From Bacillota bacterium (GTDB taxonomy: Bacteria; Bacillota; Clostridia; Oscillospirales; Ethanoligenentaceae), in contig JAEWAU010000072.1 of the NCBI GenBank assembly GCA_023391535.1, positions 1-30,098 on the forward strand: a DNA stretch of 30,098 nucleotides, read 5' to 3'. Below are positions 1-6,423 of the stretch, one piece after another. The translations under genes and the position numbers were made by a program. Under the pieces are notes generated by a model, which had not been told where the DNA came from, made no database searches, and saw only the letters and a list, made by a program, of their open reading frames with translations. How positions within the stretch are numbered: the first letter of the stretch is position 1; each line of letters opens with the position of its first letter.

Positions 1-42
1 GTTCCGCCCGGGGATTCTTGCGTTTTCTCTGAATTACGGTTC

Positions 43-570
43 TTAATCGGCTTGAAATTCGGCTTTCCAGCCGCCGTTTTCCAACCAGTCGTAAAGCGGC
101 GCGCAGCGGATATAGCTTGTTTTGCCGTTTCGGGTCAGCGTCAGGAAATCGGGGATGGCGTGCACCGTGTAGACTCCCCTGTCGATGCTCCGGTAGTACG
201 CGGGCTGAACCGAAAGCGTAGCACCTCCCGGCTCCGAAACAAAAAGCTCAGGAGTTTCCATCTGCTCCTTATATGCGCGAAGCCTCCATTGCGTCCAGAT
301 ATCCGTCTGCCGCACGAATCCCCGGTAGCTCTTTGCCCCCGCGAGCCACGCCGAGACTTCCCGCGCGGTTTTCTGCGGGCCGTCCGCGTCATGCAAAGCA
401 TCGGCGGGCCCGCCGTCGGCAATGCTCATCCGCCACGCGCCCGCAAGGCTTTGCAGCTCTTCGGCACTCATGGCAGGCTGCGTCCATCGGGGGAAATACG
501 CCGCCGCCAACGCCCCCAGCACGAGCAGGGCAGCCAGCGCGCAGGCCGCCGTCGCCGCTTTGCGTTTCAC
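43..570 (-). CDS. Hypothetical membrane-anchored or secreted protein
   Basis: About 175 residues. I do not recognise the family. The protein begins with basic residues (VKRK) followed by a hydrophobic stretch of about 20 residues rich in Ala and Leu, so it is an N-terminal signal anchor or signal peptide with the rest outside the membrane. The exported part has many Trp and Tyr residues and no Cys pair or obvious catalytic motif. The reading frame is open to a TTG seven codons further upstream, but the GTG at 570 has a purine-rich SD (GGAAGAAGG) about 7 nt before it, so I chose the GTG. It lies 99 nt downstream of the GH3 gene on the same strand, yet that gap holds a good promoter of its own. 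Existence of the gene is fairly sure; function is unknown. Confidence 0.7.
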   Translation of the reverse strand: MKRKAATAACALAALLVLGALAAAYFPRWTQPAMSAEELQSLAGAWRMSIADGGPADALHDADGPQKTAREVSAWLAGAKSYRGFVRQTDIWTQWRLRAYKEQMETPELFVSEPGGATLSVQPAYYRSIDRGVYTVHAIPDFLTLTRNGKTSYIRCAPLYDWLENGGWKAEFQAD

Positions 571-624
571 GCGCTCCCCTTCTTCCGGCAAACGCTCCGC
601 ACGAAAAGAAATCTTCTGCTTCCA

Positions 625-653
625 ATTTTATCAAATCGTTCCTCTTTTTGCAA
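625..653 (-). promoter_or_regulatory. Sigma-A type promoter of the 43-570 gene
   Basis: On the minus strand a TTGCAA -35 box (648-653) and a TAAAAT -10 box (625-630) are separated by exactly 17 nt. The two boxes have the same sequence and spacing as those of the guaB promoter. It lies in the gap between the GH3 stop and the hypothetical gene start, so the latter can be transcribed independently. Confidence 0.65.
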
Positions 654-669
654 TACGCCGCCGTTGCGC

Positions 670-1941
670 TTATTTGAGCATCCCCTCGGCGTACTTCCAC
701 GCCAGCACCCGCCATACCGCACGGTCGAGCGTCGCCTGCGGCACGGTACCGTCCTCCACCGCCGCGGTAACGGCCGCGCAGGAGGCGGGCAGGTCGTCGG
801 TGAGCAGAAGGTCGTTGCCCGCGAGCAGCGCCTGCACAGAAGGGTCTTTTCCGTGCGCGTAGAGCTTCACGGCGTCCATGGAAAGGTCGTCGGTCATGAT
901 CACGCCGGTGAAGCGCAGCGTCTGCCGCAGAATTTTGTGCACGGCGGGCGAAAGCGACGCGGGCGTGTCCGCGTCCATGCAGGTGACGATGTTGTGCGAA
1001 ACGAGCACGCTTTCGGCGCCCGCCGCGATGCCGTTCTCAAAGGGGATGAAATCACTTGTTTCAAACGTGGAATAGGGGCGGCGGTCGATGGAGATGCCGG
1101 TGTGCGTGTTCTTGTTGTCGCCGTAGCCCGGGAAGTGCTTGAGCGTGGAGGAAATGCCCGCCTGCCGCGCCGTTTCCACCACCGCGGCCACGTAGCGCCC
1201 CGTTGCGGCCGCGGAAAGGCCGAGCGCGCGCGGGTAGATGTAATCGCCCGGGTTGCGGGAAACGTCCGCCACGGGCGCGAGGTTGAGGTTCAGTCCCAAA
1301 CTTTCGAGCAGGGCGGCTTTCTTCGCCGTATCGGCGCGGATGGCTGCAAGCCCTCCCGCGTCGTATACCCGGCGCGGCGAGCGAAACGGCGAGGAGGCCA
1401 GACGCGGGTTGCTGCTGATGCGCACCACGGTGCCGCCCTCTTCATCCGTGGAAAGCAGCATCGGAATCTTGGAGGCGGCCTGATAAGATGCCGTGGCCGC
1501 GCGCACCTGCGCGGCGTTTTTGCCCGAAAAATCGCGTGCGAACAGCACGTAGCCGCCGGGCTGGTATTCCCGGGCCTGCGCGGCGCCGTTTTCCGGGCAG
1601 CGCGCGAGCATCACCTGCCCCACCTTCTGCGAAAGCGTCATGGTTTGCAGCTTCCGGTAGGCCTGCGGGTACCATTTGGAAAAGACGCCGTTATCCTCCC
1701 ACCCGGCGGGCAAAGCGGGCACAGCCGAGCTCGGCGGCGCGGAAGCGCCCGACGAGCCCGACGAGCCGGATTGCCCGGATGGGCCGGACGGCCCCGACGG
1801 GCCGGAGCCGGAAGCGGTGCGGCTTTGCGCGCGCAGCGGGTTTAGCCCCGGGCGCAGCCAGAAAACGGCGGCCAGCGCGATGCCGGCCGCCGCGAGCGTG
1901 ACGGAAAAGGAAAGGGCGAACTTCGCGGCGTTTGAGCGCAC
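670..1941 (-). CDS. GH3 family beta-N-acetylhexosaminidase-like protein (NagZ-like), membrane-anchored
   Basis: 423 residues from a GTG start (SD GGAGG 7 nt upstream). Residues about 8-30 form a signal anchor. Residues about 44-67 are a low-complexity linker of Gly-Pro-Ser and Gly-Ser-Ser repeats. The GH3 TIM-barrel domain follows (STDEEGG, LNLAPVADV, KHFPGYGD and TDDLSM motifs). In characterised NagZ enzymes the family removes N-acetylglucosamine from muropeptides or spore cortex fragments; the Asp in TDDLSM is the expected nucleophile. The catalytic loop reads KHFPGYGDNKNTHTG: the dyad His is present, but the position two before it, normally Asp, is Asn. The domain is probably extracytoplasmic. 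The gene starts 13 nt after the guaB stop, so the two are likely cotranscribed. The family call is firm; the exact substrate is inferred. Confidence 0.88.
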   Translation of the reverse strand: MRSNAAKFALSFSVTLAAAGIALAAVFWLRPGLNPLRAQSRTASGSGPSGPSGPSGQSGSSGSSGASAPPSSAVPALPAGWEDNGVFSKWYPQAYRKLQTMTLSQKVGQVMLARCPENGAAQAREYQPGGYVLFARDFSGKNAAQVRAATASYQAASKIPMLLSTDEEGGTVVRISSNPRLASSPFRSPRRVYDAGGLAAIRADTAKKAALLESLGLNLNLAPVADVSRNPGDYIYPRALGLSAAATGRYVAAVVETARQAGISSTLKHFPGYGDNKNTHTGISIDRRPYSTFETSDFIPFENGIAAGAESVLVSHNIVTCMDADTPASLSPAVHKILRQTLRFTGVIMTDDLSMDAVKLYAHGKDPSVQALLAGNDLLLTDDLPASCAAVTAAVEDGTVPQATLDRAVWRVLAWKYAEGMLK

Positions 1942-1954
1942 GGTGCTGCCTCCG

Positions 1955-3427
1955 TTACGGGTTGATGGAATAGTTGGGCGCTTCCTTGGTGATATAGATA
2001 TCGTGCGGATGGCTTTCCTTGAGGCCGGCGTTCGTGATGCGCACGAACTGGGCCTTCTGCTGCAGGTCCGGGATGCCGCGGCAGCCGCAGTAGCCCATGC
2101 CGGATTTGATGCCGCCGATCATCTGGAACACCGTATCGGAAACGGGGCCCTTGTACGGCACGCGGCCTTCCACGCCCTCGGGTACCAGCTTCTTGCTGTC
2201 CTCCTGGAAATAGCGGTCCTTGCTGCCGTTGGCCATGGCGCCAAGGCTGCCCATGCCGCGGTAGACCTTGAAGCTGCGGCCCTGGAAGATTTCGATCTCG
2301 CCCGGGGCCTCCTCGCAGCCCGCGAGCAGCGAGCCGATCATCACGGTGTCGGCCCCGGCGGCGAGCGCCTTTACGATATCGCCCGAATATTTGATGCCGC
2401 CGTCGCCGATCACGGGGACGCCGTCCCTCGCGGCGGCGCTGGCGCAGTCGTAAATGGCGGTGATCTGCGGCACGCCGATGCCGGCCACCACGCGCGTGGT
2501 GCAGATGGAGCCCGGCCCCATGCCCACCTTCACGGCGTCGGCCCCCGCGTCGATGAGTGCGCGCGCGCCGTCCGCCGTGGCCACGTTGCCGGCGATGATC
2601 TGCGCTTCGGGGTATTTGGCCTTGATTTTTTTGACACATTCGAGGATGCCGCGGGAATGGCCGTGGGCGCTGTCGAGCACCATCACGTCCACCTGCGCTT
2701 TGAGCAGGGCGGCCACGCGGTCGAGCACGTCGTTGGTGACGCCGATGGCGGCGCCGCACAGCAGGCGGCCCGAACTGTCACGCGAGGATTTGGGGTACTG
2801 CACCGATTTTTCGATGTCCTTGATGGTGATGAGGCCCTTCAGCTCGCCCGCGTCGTCCACAATGAGCAGCTTTTCGATCTTGTGCTTCATGAGGATGGCT
2901 TTGGCCTGCTCGAGCGTGGTGCCCACGGGGGCGGTGACGAGGTGGTCCTTGGTCATCACCTCTTTGATCTTGATGTTGTAGTCGGTGATGAAGCGCAGGT
3001 CGCGGTTTGTGAGGATGCCCACGAGCTTCCTGCCCTCGCAGATGGGCACGCCGGAAATGCGGTACTTGCCCATCAGGGCGTTGGCGTCGTAGACGTAGTG
3101 TTCGGGGGAAAGGAAAAACGGGTTGACGATGACGCCGTTCTCACTGCGCTTCACCTTATCCACCTCGTCCATCTGCCGCTCGATGGACATGTTCTTGTGG
3201 ATGATGCCGATGCCGCCCTCGCGCGCCATGGCGATGGCCATCTTCGATTCGGTGACGGTGTCCATGGCGGAGGACAGCAGCGGGATGTTCAGCGTGATCT
3301 TTTTCGTGAGCTTGGTCTGCACGTCCACTTCTTTGGGCAGAACGTTCGATTCCGCCGGGATGAGCAGCACGTCGTCGAAGGTCAGCCCTTCCTTCAGAAA
3401 CTTTTCGCCCGGATTTGTATTCAGCAT
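1955..3427 (-). CDS. guaB: Inosine-5'-monophosphate dehydrogenase
   Basis: 490 residues, the usual length for bacterial IMPDH. It catalyses the NAD-dependent oxidation of IMP to XMP, the committed step to GMP, in the cytosol. The N-terminus carries the conserved FDDVLLIP and SSAMDTVTE segments. A tandem CBS (Bateman) insertion spans about residues 95-215. The active-site loop GPGSICTTR places the catalytic Cys at residue 309. The MGSLGAM and GGIKSGMGYCG segments lie near the C-terminus. The ATG at 3427 has an AAAGGGG SD about 8 nt upstream. It heads a minus-strand unit with the GH3 gene and is preceded by a clear promoter and a long leader. Identification is certain. Confidence 0.98.
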   Translation of the reverse strand: MLNTNPGEKFLKEGLTFDDVLLIPAESNVLPKEVDVQTKLTKKITLNIPLLSSAMDTVTESKMAIAMAREGGIGIIHKNMSIERQMDEVDKVKRSENGVIVNPFFLSPEHYVYDANALMGKYRISGVPICEGRKLVGILTNRDLRFITDYNIKIKEVMTKDHLVTAPVGTTLEQAKAILMKHKIEKLLIVDDAGELKGLITIKDIEKSVQYPKSSRDSSGRLLCGAAIGVTNDVLDRVAALLKAQVDVMVLDSAHGHSRGILECVKKIKAKYPEAQIIAGNVATADGARALIDAGADAVKVGMGPGSICTTRVVAGIGVPQITAIYDCASAAARDGVPVIGDGGIKYSGDIVKALAAGADTVMIGSLLAGCEEAPGEIEIFQGRSFKVYRGMGSLGAMANGSKDRYFQEDSKKLVPEGVEGRVPYKGPVSDTVFQMIGGIKSGMGYCGCRGIPDLQQKAQFVRITNAGLKESHPHDIYITKEAPNYSINP

Positions 3428-3640
3428 GCGAAACCCCTTTCAGCGCGTCTGGTCGGTCAGCCTGTTCCATACGGGAAACGATATAAAAACACCCCGCGGT
3501 TCGCTTTGCTCCGTGGCGGCCGCAGGTCATCGGTGGCAGCTCCCTTCAAATGGAGAAACGCGCCCTGCTTTGTCCGCCGCTGGTGGAAAGGCAGGCGCAG
3601 TATTTCCGAATTTGAACGGGGTGCTGTAAATCAGGTATTT
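3428..3640 (-). promoter_or_regulatory. Long structured 5' leader of guaB
   Basis: From the predicted transcription start (about 3640) to the guaB ATG there are about 210 nt with no gene. On the minus strand GCGCCTGC and GCAGGGCGC can pair into a hairpin. Further down, the string GAACCGCGG followed by GTTTTTAT and CGTTTCCC loosely resembles the end of a T-box antiterminator, but the conserved TGGNACCGCG is only 8 of 10 and no specifier domain is evident. I see neither a purine-riboswitch core nor a convincing intrinsic terminator. A cis-regulatory RNA is possible but unproven. Confidence 0.35.
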
Positions 3641-3645
3641 TATTT

Positions 3646-3674
3646 ATTTTAACCGTTTGTCCGTTTTTTTGCAA
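3646..3674 (-). promoter_or_regulatory. Sigma-A type promoter of guaB
   Basis: Minus strand: -35 TTGCAA at 3669-3674 and -10 TAAAAT at 3646-3651 with a 17-nt spacer. The remaining divergent space (3675-3872) must hold the spoVAC promoter. I could not assign that promoter: CAAACTA at 3791 resembles a sigma-G -10 box but lacks a matching -35. Confidence 0.65.
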
Positions 3675-3872
3675 GGGGCGGGCTGCAGAATCCGCATATC
3701 TGCGCGCAATTTGCATCGGCTCCCGCAAAAAATGCCGTTTTGCGGTTTCCGCGGGCAGATTTTTCCGCGCTAGCGCCGCCGTGCACGGGGCAAACTATAA
3801 CGATTCCATTCGGAACCCTCTACAAAACTTCCATGCAAAACAATCCGTTTCAGATAGGATGTGGTTTCATTC

Positions 3873-4310
3873 ATGACCAAACAGGAATACGCGAAGCTTA
3901 CGCAGCAGAAATCGCCGAACTCGCATTTCATCCGGAACCTGATCTGGGCGTTCTGCTCCGGCGGCGCCATCTGCGTCGTGGGGCAGGCGATCCTCAACCT
4001 CTACCGCTATTTTCATCTGGACGAGCTGGACGCCGCGGCTTCCGCCTCCATCACGCTCATTTTCATCGGCGCGTTCCTCACGGGGCTGAAAGTTTACGAC
4101 AATCTGGCCAAACACGCGGGCGCCGGGTCGCTCGTACCCATCACGGGGTTCGCCAACGCCATCGTTTCGCCCGCGCTGGAATTCAAAAGCGAAGGGTTCG
4201 TGCTGGGCATGAGCGCCAAGATGTTCACCATCGCGGGGCCGGTGCTGGTGTTCGGCATTTCCACGTCGATTCTGTACGGGCTGGTGCTTTGGCTGTTCCG
4301 CCTGTACTAA
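3873..4310 (+). CDS. spoVAC: Stage V sporulation protein AC
   Basis: 145 residues from the ATG at 3873. The frame is open from a GTG at 3861, but MTKQEYAKLTQQKSPNS is the usual N-terminus of this family. The protein is polytopic, with about four hydrophobic segments, and has the family signature VPITGFANAIVSPALEFKSEG. SpoVAC sits in the spore inner membrane as part of the SpoVA channel that takes dipicolinic acid into the forespore and releases it in germination; the B. subtilis protein is mechanosensitive. It is followed by spoVAD and spoVAE, giving the core three-gene set common in Clostridia. The 154-bp gap to spoVAD is unusually long and contains a palindromic repeat. A forespore sigma factor (sigma-G) is expected from the family but was not identified here. 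Confidence 0.97.
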   Translation: MTKQEYAKLTQQKSPNSHFIRNLIWAFCSGGAICVVGQAILNLYRYFHLDELDAAASASITLIFIGAFLTGLKVYDNLAKHAGAGSLVPITGFANAIVSPALEFKSEGFVLGMSAKMFTIAGPVLVFGISTSILYGLVLWLFRLY

Positions 4311-4312
4311 CC

Positions 4313-4437
4313 GCACGGCCGCTCCGATTCAAGCGCAGATCAAATCCGCGCAAGCGCTTTTCCCCGTTGGGTTCCAGCGCGGATTTTTACCCGGAATCCG
4401 GCCGGAGTTTCGTATCGGACCTCCGGACAAAGCAGGC
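4313..4437. repeat. Interspersed palindromic repeat, copy A
   Basis: This copy fills nearly the whole spoVAC-spoVAD gap. The core holds inverted arms AAATCCGCGC (4352 on) and GCGCGGATTT around a loop containing CCC and TGGGTT. The left flank CCGATTCAAGCGCAGAT and the right flank TATCGGACCTCCGGA match the reverse complement of copy B. The shared stretch is about three quarters identical by hand alignment, with two or three single-base gaps. It has no coding content. Confidence 0.65.
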
Positions 4438-4464
4438 AAGGCAATACAAAAAGGAGGAATTCGC

Positions 4465-5499
4465 ATGGCTGTGCGCGTAGGGCGCTATACCATCCGGCTC
4501 GAGGGAAACGCGGCGGTGAAGGGCTACGCCTCCGTCGCCGGCAAAAAAGAGGGGGAAGGGCCGCTCGCGGACGGCTTCGACTATATTTCCGAGGATAACA
4601 GCTTCGGCGAAAAAACCTGGGAAAAAGCCGAGAGCCGCCTTCAGAAGGACGCGCTGAACCGCGCCCTGAACAAAGCGGGCGTCACGCCCGACACGGTGGA
4701 TATCATCTTCGCGGGCGATCTGCTCAACCAGTGCATCGGCACGAGCTACGGCATCCGGGAATTCGGCATCCCGTTCATCGGCCTGTTCGGCGCCTGCTCC
4801 ACCATGGCGGAATCGCTCGTGCTGGCGGCGCTGGCGCTGGAAAACGGCTGCGCGAACGTCACGGCCGCGCTCACCTCGTCGCATTTCTGCTCGGCGGAGC
4901 GGCAGTTCCGCTTCCCGCTCGAATACGGCGGCCAGCGCACGCCCAACTCCCAGTGGACAGCCACGGGCAGCGGCGCCGTGATTCTCTCGCGCGACGGCGC
5001 CGGGCCGTTCGTGCGCGAGGTGACCATCGGCCGCATCATGGATCTCGGCATTAAGGACCAGAACAACATGGGCGCCGCCATGGCCCCCGCCGCCGCCGCC
5101 ACGCTCAAGGCCTATTTCGACGACACCGGCGCGCGGGCCGAGGATTTCGACCTCATCGTCACGGGCGATCTCGGGCAGGTGGGCCACGCGCTGGCCTGCG
5201 AGCTGCTCGAGCGCGAGGGGCTGCCCCTGCCGCATTTTACCGATTGCGGCCTGCTGCTGTTCGACCGCGAAAAACAGGACGTCCACGCCGGGGCCTCGGG
5301 CTGCGGCTGTTCCGCGCTGGTGCTCTGCGCGCACATCCTCGCGAACATGCGCGCCAGGAATTTCAAAGAGGTGCTGTTCGTGGCCACGGGCGCGCTGATG
5401 AGCACCACCAGCGTGCAGCAGGGGGAATCCATCCCGTCCGTCGCGCATCTCGTGCACCTTTCCACAACGCCGGTTTCCGCCCCGAAAGGAGGCGTCTGA
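4465..5499 (+). CDS. spoVAD: Stage V sporulation protein AD
   Basis: 344 residues, close to the B. subtilis length. It has a thiolase-like fold, with the FGACSTMAESL nucleophile-elbow region around residue 110, and binds dipicolinic acid for the SpoVA uptake channel. The start is set by a textbook SD, AAGGAGG, 8 nt before the ATG. The stop lies 1 nt before the spoVAE start, so translation is likely coupled. Conserved stretches include GDLLNQCIG, SSHFCSAERQFRFPLEYG and TGDLG. Identification is certain. The separation from spoVAC by a repeat is unusual for these normally tight genes. Confidence 0.98.
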   Translation: MAVRVGRYTIRLEGNAAVKGYASVAGKKEGEGPLADGFDYISEDNSFGEKTWEKAESRLQKDALNRALNKAGVTPDTVDIIFAGDLLNQCIGTSYGIREFGIPFIGLFGACSTMAESLVLAALALENGCANVTAALTSSHFCSAERQFRFPLEYGGQRTPNSQWTATGSGAVILSRDGAGPFVREVTIGRIMDLGIKDQNNMGAAMAPAAAATLKAYFDDTGARAEDFDLIVTGDLGQVGHALACELLEREGLPLPHFTDCGLLLFDREKQDVHAGASGCGCSALVLCAHILANMRARNFKEVLFVATGALMSTTSVQQGESIPSVAHLVHLSTTPVSAPKGGV

Positions 5500-5500
5500 A

Positions 5501-5857
5501 TTGGATTATCTCACGGCTTTCGTCACGGGAGGCGTGCTCTGCCTCATCGGCCAGATTCTCATCGACAAAACCAAAATGACCCCCGCCCGCATCCTCGTCA
5601 TCTACGTCACGGCGGGCGTGGTGCTCACCGGGCTCGGAATCTACGGGCCGATCGTGAAATTCGGCGGCGCGGGCGCCACCGTTCCGCTCACGGGCTTCGG
5701 CTACGCGCTGGCCCAAGGCACGCTCAGGGGCGTGCGGGAGCACGGCCTGCTGGGCGCCTTTACGGGAGGCGTCACCGGCACGGCGGGCGGCATCGCGGCC
5801 GCCGTGTTCTTCGGCTATCTGATTTCGCTTATTTTCAAGCCCGGCGATAAAAGCTGA
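5501..5857 (+). CDS. spoVAE: Stage V sporulation protein AE
   Basis: 118 residues beginning at TTG, with the SD AAAGGAGG inside the end of spoVAD. The protein is very hydrophobic with about three to four membrane segments and the family signature VPLTGFGYALAQGT. The matching VPITGF motif in SpoVAC reflects their shared ancestry. It is a membrane subunit of the SpoVA dipicolinate channel. No spoVAF, gerA-type or other germination gene follows; the operon ends here and runs into the AT-rich island. Confidence 0.96.
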   Translation: MDYLTAFVTGGVLCLIGQILIDKTKMTPARILVIYVTAGVVLTGLGIYGPIVKFGGAGATVPLTGFGYALAQGTLRGVREHGLLGAFTGGVTGTAGGIAAAVFFGYLISLIFKPGDKS

Positions 5858-5958
5858 CCGTCTTTTCCGGATCGAATCGCTCTTTCGGAATTTTTTGCTC
5901 CTTCTTCTTCTCCCTTTAAAGAAAACGACATCGTCTTTTTTCCTCTTCGCGCGGGTTT

Positions 5959-6027
5959 TCAGATTGTTCTCCCATTCTTCACACCCCGTTCATATCCGCG
6001 CGGTATTCTAACCATAGACTTTTTCAT
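5959..6027 (-). CDS. Putative 22-residue basic peptide, copy 1
   Basis: ATG at 6027, stop TGA at 5959. The translation begins MKKSMVRIPRGYERGVKNG and is strongly basic, with no hydrophobic segment. A near-consensus SD (AAAGGAGGAGG) lies about 8 nt upstream of the ATG. The neighbouring copy keeps the same start, length, stop and SD, which argues for translation. No family is recognised. No clear promoter is visible on the minus strand. The DNA might instead matter as a plus-strand RNA. Confidence 0.45.
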   Translation of the reverse strand: MKKSMVRIPRGYERGVKNGRTI

Positions 6028-6067
6028 GAATCTTTCCTCCTCCTTTTTTTATTACACTTCCTCTTTC

Positions 6068-6093
6068 CTCCCGCCTTTGGCGGGAGTTTTTTT
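6068..6093 (+). terminator. Intrinsic terminator, plus strand
   Basis: Perfect 8-bp stem CTCCCGCC/GGCGGGAG with a TTT loop, followed directly by seven T. It is likely the end of spoVA transcription or of a small plus-strand RNA antisense to the 5959-6027 ORF. Confidence 0.85.
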
Positions 6094-6120
6094 GGCTTTT
6101 TTCTCCGCCGCGCCGGGTTT

Positions 6121-6189
6121 TCAAAATGTTCGCCGGTTCTTCACACCCTGTTCATATCCGTGCGGTATTCTAACCATAGACTTTTTCAT
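6121..6189 (-). CDS. Putative 22-residue basic peptide, copy 2
   Basis: ATG at 6189, stop TGA at 6121. It is a paralogue of copy 1 and begins MKKSMVRIPHGYEQGVKNR. An SD (AAAGGAGGAG) lies 3-4 nt upstream of the ATG. The longest reading frame through it continues upstream without a good start, so the ATG next to the SD is the likely initiation site. The peptide is basic and hydrophilic. It might be expressed by readthrough from the DUF2726 gene 235 nt upstream, though a hairpin lies between. Function unknown. Confidence 0.45.
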   Translation of the reverse strand: MKKSMVRIPHGYEQGVKNRRTF

Positions 6190-6226
6190 GACTCCTCCTT
6201 TTTTCACTGATTTTCCTCCCGTTCTT

Positions 6227-6262
6227 CCCCTTTCCGTCTGCGAGCGGAAGGGGGATTTTTTT
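6227..6262 (+). terminator. Intrinsic terminator, plus strand, second unit
   Basis: Stem CCCCTTTCCG paired with CGGAAGGGGG (one G-U pair), loop of about 8 nt, then A and seven T. Its sequence is unrelated to the terminator at 6068-6093, but it holds the same position relative to its 22-codon ORF. Confidence 0.8.
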
Positions 6263-6281
6263 GCCCGGCACACGGCTTCAA

Positions 6282-6323
6282 AACAGGGCTGCCGCAAAAC
6301 GCAGGTTTTACGGCAGCCCTGTT
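6282..6323. terminator. Long hairpin downstream of the DUF2726 gene
   Basis: Inverted arms AACAGGGCTGCCG and CGGCAGCCCTGTT enclose AAAAC-GCAG-GTTTT, an 18-bp stem with one mismatch and a four-base loop. On the minus strand the end of the stem and the next two bases give TTTT, so it may terminate the DUF2726 transcript about 100 nt after its stop. The U-tract is weak. Confidence 0.55.
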
Positions 6324-6423
6324 GCTGTTGGAAAGCCGGCCCCGGCGGTACGGTAACGCAGAAGTCTGCCGCTCCGGCGGCTTCCGTTTTCGAAAGTTCC
6401 ATGAGCGGTTTAGTCTCATGCGG

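Larger units (their letters stand above)
5951..6204. repeat. Tandem direct repeat, two units about 162 bp apart
   Basis: Unit 1 (5951-6049) and unit 2 (6113-6204) share GGGTTTTCA, TTCTTCACACCC, GTTCATATCCG, the 20-mer CGGTATTCTAACCATAGACT and the purine-rich SD complement. Within the 69-nt ORF the copies differ at 7 positions, 2 of them silent. Past the SD the sequences diverge, yet both keep a plus-strand hairpin followed by seven T. Confidence 0.8.
5858..6423. other. AT-richer intergenic island between spoVAE and the DUF2726 gene
   Basis: 566 bp without a normal-sized gene. It carries two direct-repeat modules, each made of a 22-codon ORF on the minus strand and a strong plus-strand intrinsic terminator, followed by a long hairpin at 6282-6323. 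Base composition is clearly lower in GC than the flanking housekeeping genes and matches the adjacent DUF2726 gene. It is possibly an acquired or degenerate accessory segment. Confidence 0.6.

Noticed and set aside
52..1845. 597-codon open frame on the plus strand opposite the first minus-strand genes
   Set aside because: Arg/His/Gly-rich translation with no family features, antisense to the hypothetical and GH3 genes. Long antisense frames are expected in GC-rich DNA.
3428..3560. T-box riboswitch in the guaB leader
   Set aside because: The conserved TGGNACCGCG element is imperfect and no stem I or specifier loop could be traced. Kept only as an unexplained leader.
1676..3652. 658-codon plus-strand frame opposite guaB
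   Set aside because: It mirrors the guaB coding region; the translation is His/Asp/Val-rich and repetitive with no SD. guaB on the other strand is unmistakable.
3791..3797. Possible sigma-G -10 (CAAACTA) before spoVAC
   Set aside because: No matching -35 at the required spacing, so not listed as a promoter, although a forespore promoter is expected in this gap.
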